From contig CAYXNJ010000007.1 in the NCBI GenBank assembly GCA_964466465.1, forward strand, positions 1 through 64,000: 64,000 nt of DNA. Direction: 5' to 3'. Below are positions 62,936-64,000 of the stretch, in pieces. A model generated the notes under the pieces. It saw only the letters and a list, made by a program, of their open reading frames with translations, was not told the origin of the DNA and searched no databases. Origin of the DNA: Sulfurospirillum sp964466465 (GTDB lineage Bacteria; Campylobacterota; Campylobacteria; Campylobacterales; Sulfurospirillaceae). How positions within the stretch are numbered: position 1 is the stretch's first letter; every line of letters starts with the position of its first letter. Made by a program: the position numbers and the translations under genes.

Positions 62936-64000
62936 TCAACCTGGAATAGCGTCTTCAACGCTTTCTGGATGATCAAGTGCATATTTGAATTTTTCCATAT
63001 CGATTTGTTTATCCCAAGCACCAACAACAACAGCAGCAACAGCATTACCACATAGGTTACCTACCGCTCTCATCTCGCTCATAAACTTATCAACACCCAA
63101 AAGAACGGCAACGGTCACAACAGGAATTGCTCCACCCATAGCAGAGAGTGTTCCTGCAAGAACGATAAAGCCTGAACCCGTAACGCCTACCGCACCTTTA
63201 GAAGTTACCATCAAGATGAAGATGATTGAAAGCTCTTCAGCAAGAGTCAATGGAATGTTAAACGCTTGAGAAATAAAGATGATAGAAAGTGAGAGATAGA
63301 TGTTTGTACAATCAAGGTTAAACGAATACCCAGTAGGGATAACAAGACCCGTTGTTCCTCTACTTACACCCGCTGCTTCAAGTCTTTTCATAAGTGGAGC
63401 AAGTGCAGACTCGCTTGAAGAGGTTGCAAATACAATAAGTACCTCTTTAGCAATAAAACGCATAAATTTAAAGATGTTGATCTTAAAGATTGCCATGATA
63501 AGGCCAAGTACACCAAAAATAAAGGCAATAACAGAGATAAACATAACGCCAAGTAAACTTGCCATATTGATCAATGAAGCAATACCAAATTTACCGATCA
63601 AAAATGCCATCGCACTAAACGATGCAACAGGACTTAACCACATCAAAATGGTTAAGATTTTGAAGAAGAAATTTTGTGCAATTTCAAGCGGTTTTAAAAT
63701 AGCAGGCTTATGTTTTCCACCAAATGCAGAGATCAAAATCGCCAATGTCAATGCCATCACAAGTACTTGAAGTGTGTTTCCATTGATAAATGGTGTGATA
63801 GGATCGTGTGGAATAGCGCCTTTTAAAATCGACATAAAGGAACCAACATCTTGATTTGTATTGGTAAACTTAGCAACACTCTTAGCATCGAGTGATTCAA
63901 CGGAGAGGTTCATACCATTTCCTGGTCCAAACCAGTTACCAAAAATGACACCAATCGCAAGGGCAAAGGTGCTTACAATTTCAAAGTAGATAAACGCTTT
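62936..64000 (-). CDS. Dicarboxylate/amino acid:cation symporter, copy 2 (5' end outside window)
   Basis: The frame stays open to the window edge, giving 354 residues plus stop; the true start lies beyond 64000 (ATG at 63913 is internal, since the codons upstream match copy 1). SSSESALAPLMKRLE, GYSFNLDCTNIYLSLSIIFIS and TSKGAVGVTGSGFIVLAGTL align throughout with copy 1, and both end in DHPESVED(T/A)IPG. One visible difference is Asp for Gly in the NLDCTN segment near the substrate site. A tandem paralogue pair with matching terminators. Confidence 0.93.
   Translation of the reverse strand, partial: KAFIYFEIVSTFALAIGVIFGNWFGPGNGMNLSVESLDAKSVAKFTNTNQDVGSFMSILKGAIPHDPITPFINGNTLQVLVMALTLAILISAFGGKHKPAILKPLEIAQNFFFKILTILMWLSPVASFSAMAFLIGKFGIASLINMASLLGVMFISVIAFIFGVLGLIMAIFKINIFKFMRFIAKEVLIVFATSSSESALAPLMKRLEAAGVSRGTTGLVIPTGYSFNLDCTNIYLSLSIIFISQAFNIPLTLAEELSIIFILMVTSKGAVGVTGSGFIVLAGTLSAMGGAIPVVTVAVLLGVDKFMSEMRAVGNLCGNAVAAVVVGAWDKQIDMEKFKYALDHPESVEDAIPG

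Noticed and set aside
63914..64000. ATG at 63913 as the start of the second symporter
   Set aside because: Codons upstream continue to match copy 1 (IYFEIVSTFALAIGV), so the gene is only cut by the window edge.

Overview
The window reads as a chromosomal segment of a Campylobacterota (Epsilonproteobacteria) genome, most likely a Sulfurospirillum-like free-living species. Reasons: AT-rich DNA, the Campylobacter-type version of the biotin-dependent carboxyltransferase, and two blocks whose gene order matches my memory of Campylobacter jejuni: coaX-hypothetical-lipoprotein-TPR-gatC-cvpA-fur-lysS-glyA-DUF1882-SPOR-aroE, and recR-racS-racR-dnaJ. There are no IS elements, phage genes or CRISPR arrays. 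Coding density is very high; no gap exceeds about 280 bp, and the longest (21807-22080) holds a probable structured RNA.

Region by region. 1-345: end of a HIT protein. 383-6839 (minus): oadG-oadA-oadB-pckA operon (Na+ pumping oxaloacetate decarboxylase plus PEP carboxykinase), a terminator, then argH. 7013-15062 (minus): a three-part carbon-uptake block with a D-lactate-dehydrogenase-type FAD/FeS oxidoreductase, a TRAP transporter lacking its binding protein, and a two-component system whose sensor carries a periplasmic binding-protein-like domain. 15159-27212 (minus): tRNA-Leu(GAG), atpE, pnp, lptD, an RDD protein, purD, a candidate 6S RNA, hemD, guaA, nhaD, nadB and a 49-residue LptM-like lipoprotein. 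27183-34707 (plus): DciA/DUF721-like gene, uvrC, then a signalling operon: a PAS-like/HPt-like protein, a Sel1 protein, a NIT-domain hybrid kinase with three receiver-like domains, and a lone receiver. 34708-37992 (minus): hisG, coaX, a hypothetical, and a BamB-like lipoprotein with a YfgM-like partner. 38136-49547 (plus): gatC, pilT, a diguanylate cyclase, cvpA, fur, lysS, glyA, DUF1882, SPOR, trpE, aroE, an acyl-CoA ligase. 49587-57284: zinc-ribbon protein, PAS/GGDEF protein, recR, racS, racR, a Spy/CpxP-like chaperone, dnaJ and a YgjP-like metallopeptidase. 57281-64000 (minus): mntP, polA, an HDOD protein and two tandem dicarboxylate/amino-acid symporters, the second cut by the window edge.

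How the parts fit: lactate or dicarboxylate uptake, lactate oxidation to pyruvate, oxaloacetate decarboxylation coupled to Na+ export, and PEP formation are grouped on one strand next to a sensor that may read an organic substrate; NhaD handles Na+ elsewhere in the window. The most interesting regulatory signal is a phased array of TTAAC repeats upstream of the Spy-like gene beside RacRS, which looks like a Cpx-type envelope stress circuit. The NIT hybrid kinase operon, with a degenerate HPt-like domain, is the best candidate for an undescribed signalling system.
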